From Deltaproteobacteria bacterium (GTDB lineage: Bacteria > Desulfobacterota > Desulfobacteria > Desulfobacterales > JAABPS01): DNA of 9,619 bases. Made by a program: the position numbers and the translations under genes. The stretch lies in the NCBI GenBank assembly GCA_019309685.1, contig JAFDFT010000055.1, positions 1 through 9,619 on the forward strand, written 5' to 3'. The first letter of the stretch is position 1, and each line of letters begins with the position of its first letter. The notes beneath the pieces were generated by a model that did no database searches, was not told the origin of the DNA, and saw only the letters and a list, made by a program, of their open reading frames with translations. This document shows positions 6,732 through 9,619 of this stretch, in pieces.

Positions 6732-8159
6732 ATGGCTAATTTAGTTACACGAAGATTGGGCCGGACAAACAGACAGGTGACCACTTTAGGGCTGGGAGGC
6801 CAGGCATCGATTCAATGGACTGCAGAGGGGATTGACCCGGTCGCGATTATCGAAAAAGCCATTCGTCTGGGCATTAACTATCTTGATACCTCTAATATAT
6901 ACGGGTCCAGCCAGGAAAATTACGGGAAAGCCTTTAAAAAATTAGGCTTGGTTCCTGATACTTCAAATTATGATAAAAAGCTTCGTGAAAGTATATTTCT
7001 TGCCGGTAAAACTCACTTCCGTACAGCCAGAAGGCCGGAAAATGATCGTTTCCGAACGGATTTCAGTGAAGGCATGGGGGATGGTTTTAAAACAGATAAT
7101 GCAGTTGATGATGTGAAACGATCTTTGAGCCTTATGTTTGGCGACGGCAAAGGAGGATATCCAAAAGGCGCGTATCTGGATTCCATCCAGTTTCATAATT
7201 TAAATACTTTTGATGAAATAGATATGCTTTTTGAAGGTTTTCCCGACACTTCTCAGGATCGGCCGTGGATGGGTGCTTTGGCAGCCATGCTTGATTTGCG
7301 CGACGGCACCAATCGAAGCGGATGTAATTCGGACAAGGAAAAACTGGTTAAACATATCGGCATTACGGGTCATTGGAGCACTGCCACACATATTTACGCT
7401 ATACAAAGAGATGATCGGCGTGTGCTTGACACGTTGCTGGTTACCATGAATCCCAGTGACGGTCAGTACATGGCCCATCACCATAATGCCGTTGAGGTTG
7501 CTCAGGCAGCGGATATGGGCATTATTGGAATGAAGATTTTCGCGGATGCTGCGTATTATCACAAAGAACCACAGTTTTCCAACACGCCCGCTGATGTGTA
7601 TTATGATGTGGGATCTGAGAAGCTCCCCAGCAATGATTTGGTTCAGTATGCGCTTTCCATTCCGGGTATCAGCACAGTGATTCCGGGTATTGGACATATT
7701 GATGACAACCCTGAAAAATGTCAGGTTTCACAGAACCTGAAAGCCGCTCAGATAACAGAACCGTTAAACGATAGTGATCTCAAAACCATTGAGGAAAAAG
7801 TCTCTGCAGCGGGCAAACACAAGGCCAACAGCTACTTTCAGCGTTCAGCCATTGGTCTTACGCCGCCTAGAAACGCTGGCGTTGAAAGCGATACGTCCAT
7901 GCCCATGTTAGGCAGAAATGCGGTTCGCGTGAGCTGGGATACTGCGTATGCAGGAAAATGGGCCATTGATCGATATGACATACTTCGAAATGGAGAAGTC
8001 ATTGGGACTGTGCCACACACACCACAGTTTACCAGGGATCGCTTTGTATATGACGATCAATTGGATATGGATGCAAATGTAAACGATTATAAATATAAAG
8101 TAATGGTGGAGGATAAAAAAGGAGACAGGGTTGAGTCCGCGGATATGACAGTTATCTAG
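6732..8159 (+). CDS. Aldo/keto reductase with a C-terminal fibronectin-III-like domain
   Basis: This 475-residue protein should reduce a carbonyl, or oxidise an alcohol, with NAD(P)H. The (beta/alpha)8 barrel covers about residues 1-365. The catalytic tetrad is visible as D52 and Y57 (LDTSNIYGSS), K93 (LAGKTHF) and H155 (SIQFHNL); HIGITGH (208-214) and PGISTVIPGIGH (311-322) are the usual later barrel and cofactor motifs. The barrel carries a long insertion around 71-125. From about 395 to the end, VRVSWDTAY, YDILRNGEVIGTV, FVYDD and YKYKVMVEDKKGD give the strand pattern of a fibronectin-III-like beta sandwich, rarely seen on this enzyme family. There is no signal peptide, so it is presumably cytoplasmic. 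As partner of the glycyl radical enzyme it may reduce the aldehyde or ketone formed there; this is inference from operon context. The TAG stop coincides with a sequence resembling the end of the dispersed element. Confidence 0.88.
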   Translation: MANLVTRRLGRTNRQVTTLGLGGQASIQWTAEGIDPVAIIEKAIRLGINYLDTSNIYGSSQENYGKAFKKLGLVPDTSNYDKKLRESIFLAGKTHFRTARRPENDRFRTDFSEGMGDGFKTDNAVDDVKRSLSLMFGDGKGGYPKGAYLDSIQFHNLNTFDEIDMLFEGFPDTSQDRPWMGALAAMLDLRDGTNRSGCNSDKEKLVKHIGITGHWSTATHIYAIQRDDRRVLDTLLVTMNPSDGQYMAHHHNAVEVAQAADMGIIGMKIFADAAYYHKEPQFSNTPADVYYDVGSEKLPSNDLVQYALSIPGISTVIPGIGHIDDNPEKCQVSQNLKAAQITEPLNDSDLKTIEEKVSAAGKHKANSYFQRSAIGLTPPRNAGVESDTSMPMLGRNAVRVSWDTAYAGKWAIDRYDILRNGEVIGTVPHTPQFTRDRFVYDDQLDMDANVNDYKYKVMVEDKKGDRVESADMTVI

Positions 8160-8176
8160 TGTCCGTCAACAAATAA
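8157..8176. repeat. Sequence matching the terminal repeat of the dispersed element
   Basis: The 20 bases starting at the reductase stop codon (TAGTGTCCGTCAACAAAT...) match the inward-reading right end of element copy 1 at 16 of 20 positions, including the first eight. As at copy 1, the TA of the possible target and the first G of the element form the stop codon TAG. It may be the end of a degraded third element or of a larger element carrying the integrase gene. No opposite end was found before the window edge. Confidence 0.4.
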
Positions 8177-8188
8177 CTACTTTTCTGC

Positions 8189-9424
8189 TTATTTTTCATC
8201 TAAAGGACTTTTCACACCAAGTTTATTTTTTACAGCCACGTGCGTACAGATCATGGTTGTCTGCAGATTCGCGTGACCAAGAAGCTCCTGTATAGTTCGC
8301 AAATCATACCCTTTTTCCAAAAGATGAGTCGCAAAGCTGTGTCTTAATGTATGAACTGTAACCCGTTTGTTGATTCCTGCCATAGCTGCTGCTTTCTTTA
8401 TGTGCCTCTGAAGATTTGTAGGATGCAGGTGATGTCTTCGAATGATTCTTTACTTTGGATCGATAGATAAAACTTTGGAAGGGAACAGCCACTGCCAAAT
8501 CCATTCTTTTCCGGCATTGGGATATTTTCTTTCCAATGCATTTGGCAGAAAAACGCTTGCAATATCTTTTGATCTGTCAATTTTATATAGTGATTTGAGT
8601 ACTTCTATATGTTCTATAAGATTTATTTTAATGTTCGCCGGTAAGACAGTTTGACGGTCCTTATCGCCTTTTCCGGATATGACTGTTACACAATCCCTTT
8701 CAAAGTCAATGTCTTTAATTTTTAAATTAAGACATTCCATAAGGCGCAGCCCGCAACCATAAATCATCTTGGCCATAAAAAGGTTTACACCTTCAAGGAG
8801 ATTAAACATTTTATCAATTTCATTTTTAGATAACACTGTCGGAATCCGACGCTTCTTTTGAGCTCTTACTGTTTTTGAAATATTATCTAGATCCTTATCA
8901 AGAACATGGCGAAATAAGAAAAGGACTGCGTTAAACGCCTGATTCTGTGTGGAAGCTGAGATTTTTCGTTCAGCAGCAAGATGTGTTAGAAAATCTTTTA
9001 CATGCGAACTGTCAACCTTATCAGGTGGCAGCCCACCTAAAAATCTATAAAAGGATCGCAGCCAGCCCATGCATGTTTTTTCAGTTCTAAGGGAACGTTG
9101 GCGCAAACGGAGCATCTTAACCATATCATCGGCAACAATTTTCCATTTATCGTTATTCGCTTTTGAAGATATTCTTTTTGTACGGTTATTTCGTGATTTG
9201 AAATATAGATATAACTGAATAGCTTCATTTGCTTGAGTAACCTGCCAGCCTTCTTTATCTTTGGATAAATGCTTTAAATATTAATCAATATCACCATCAG
9301 ATACTTTGTTGTCAGGATCTTTTTTGCAATATCTGTAAAATTGTTTAACCCAAGCCTCATAATGAACAAGTTTATGCTCTGGTACGATCCGTTTGTTCAA
9401 TAAATAGTTTTTAAAATCTTCCAT
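8189..9424 (-). pseudogene. Integron-type tyrosine recombinase pseudogene (N-terminally extended integrase)
   Basis: The 412-codon frame runs from ATG 9422-9424 to TAA 8189-8191, broken by two in-frame TAA codons. The first, at codon 48 (9281-9283), follows GDID and precedes YLKHLSK; the second, at codon 325 (8450-8452), lies between IDPK and RIIRRHHLH. The downstream reading continues in the same frame, so these are nonsense changes, not frameshifts. After an extension of about 100 residues come the SAM-like DNA-binding domain (SLRTEKTCMGWLRSFYRF, about 111-175) and the catalytic domain with R227, K252, H358, R361 and H384. The block ALERKYPNAGKEWIWQWLFPS (296-316) is the additional domain typical of integron integrases. 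The nucleophile should be Tyr in TTMIYTHV, but codon 393 (8246-8248) is TGT, Cys. The protein is therefore inactive three times over. No attC cassettes or attI site are recognisable. It converges on the reductase gene. Confidence 0.88.
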
Positions 9425-9446
9425 TTCCTAACCAGATAATAAAAGA

Positions 9447-9475
9447 TATTATTATACAGACTCTGTATAATAATA
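9447..9475. promoter_or_regulatory. Perfect 29-bp palindrome upstream of the integrase, candidate operator
   Basis: TATTATTATACAGA (9447-9460) and TCTGTATAATAATA (9462-9475) are exact reverse complements around one C. The palindrome lies 22 bp before the integrase start codon and contains TATAAT on both strands, so it overlaps the place where an integrase promoter would be. The half-site order ACAG...CTGT is the reverse of the enterobacterial LexA box, so I do not call it LexA. It may be a repressor site or a cruciform-forming sequence. Confidence 0.5.
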
Positions 9476-9619
9476 AAATAGTATACAAAAAGAAGAAAAA
9501 TATCAAAATAAAATAAATTTAGTTTAATACAAAATGATGATAAAAGGACTATATAAAGCTGATATAATTGATAAATTAACATATTATTGATTTTTTAACA
9601 AAAAATATGTATATAATTA
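9476..9619. other. Very AT-rich terminal stretch without a recognisable gene
   Basis: This stretch to the right edge is overwhelmingly A and T and contrasts sharply with the metabolic genes. The reading frame that crosses it on the minus strand encodes only a low-complexity run of Tyr, Leu, Ile and Phe and has no ribosome binding site. I see no RNA gene, attC site or transposon end in it. Confidence 0.6.

Noticed and set aside
8450..8452. Recoding of the internal stop as selenocysteine or pyrrolysine
   Set aside because: Both internal stops are TAA, which neither system reads; the catalytic Tyr is also lost, so decay is the simpler explanation.
8304..8580. Other minus-strand frames across the second integrase stop, suggesting a frameshift
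   Set aside because: Both halves of the integrase are in the same frame (difference of 741 nt between 9124 and 8383), so a nonsense codon explains the break and these frames are shadows.
9447..9475. A LexA (SOS) box in the integrase promoter
   Set aside because: The half-sites are in the order ACAG then CTGT with a 3-nt gap, the reverse of the CTGT-N8-ACAG arrangement.
9397..9582. A 61-codon minus-strand reading frame rich in Tyr, Leu, Ile and Phe
   Set aside because: It lies in extremely AT-rich DNA, overlaps the integrase start, has low-complexity composition and no ribosome binding site.
9425..9619. An attI site or attC cassette array upstream of the integrase
   Set aside because: No paired GTTRRRY/RYYYAAC-type sites or cassette genes are visible; only the AT-rich palindrome is present.

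Overview
The window reads as DNA of a strictly anaerobic bacterium, most likely a sulfate-reducing relative of the Desulfobacterales (Desulfobacterota). This is inference from three things. Two classes of oxygen-sensitive radical enzyme are encoded, namely a 2-hydroxyacyl-CoA dehydratase/benzoyl-CoA reductase-type pair and a glycyl radical enzyme. The integrase has a long N-terminal extension of a kind I associate with that group. The same palindromic dispersed element occurs twice.

Layout from left to right. A partial minus-strand gene of unknown function (DUF6901-like) runs off the left edge. A 145-bp inverted-repeat element (copy 1, 441-585) follows. A D-2-hydroxyacid dehydrogenase gene on the minus strand (583-1563) is divergent from a two-gene plus-strand operon (1749-4114). 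That operon encodes two paralogous D-component subunits of a 2-hydroxyacyl-CoA dehydratase-like enzyme, with overlapping stop and start codons. A second, longer copy of the element (about 4099-4297) closes this module. Next comes a second plus-strand transcription unit: a glycyl radical enzyme with a Cys-Val-Glu active-site loop (4363-6696), then an aldo/keto reductase carrying an unusual C-terminal beta-sandwich-like domain (6732-8159). The right end holds a dead, integron-type tyrosine recombinase (8189-9424, minus strand) with two in-frame TAA codons and a lost catalytic tyrosine. Beyond it is an extremely AT-rich tail containing a perfect 29-bp palindrome.

How the genes may work together. 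A D-2-hydroxyacid dehydrogenase beside a two-subunit 2-hydroxyacyl-CoA dehydratase recalls reductive amino-acid or 2-oxoacid pathways (2-oxoacid to 2-hydroxyacid to, after CoA activation, enoyl-CoA). The neighbouring glycyl radical enzyme has the residues of the CxE dehydratase/lyase group, and its aldo/keto reductase partner could process a carbonyl product. No CoA transferase or ligase, no dehydratase activator ATPase and no radical-SAM activase lies in the window, so both radical enzymes would have to be activated from elsewhere. The substrate is unknown.

The most distinctive non-coding signal is the dispersed element. Its ends (TA then GTGTCC-like) fall on the 3' ends of genes, so the element forms or supplies the stop codon of the dehydrogenase and of the second dehydratase subunit. 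A matching end sequence also lies at the aldo/keto reductase stop.
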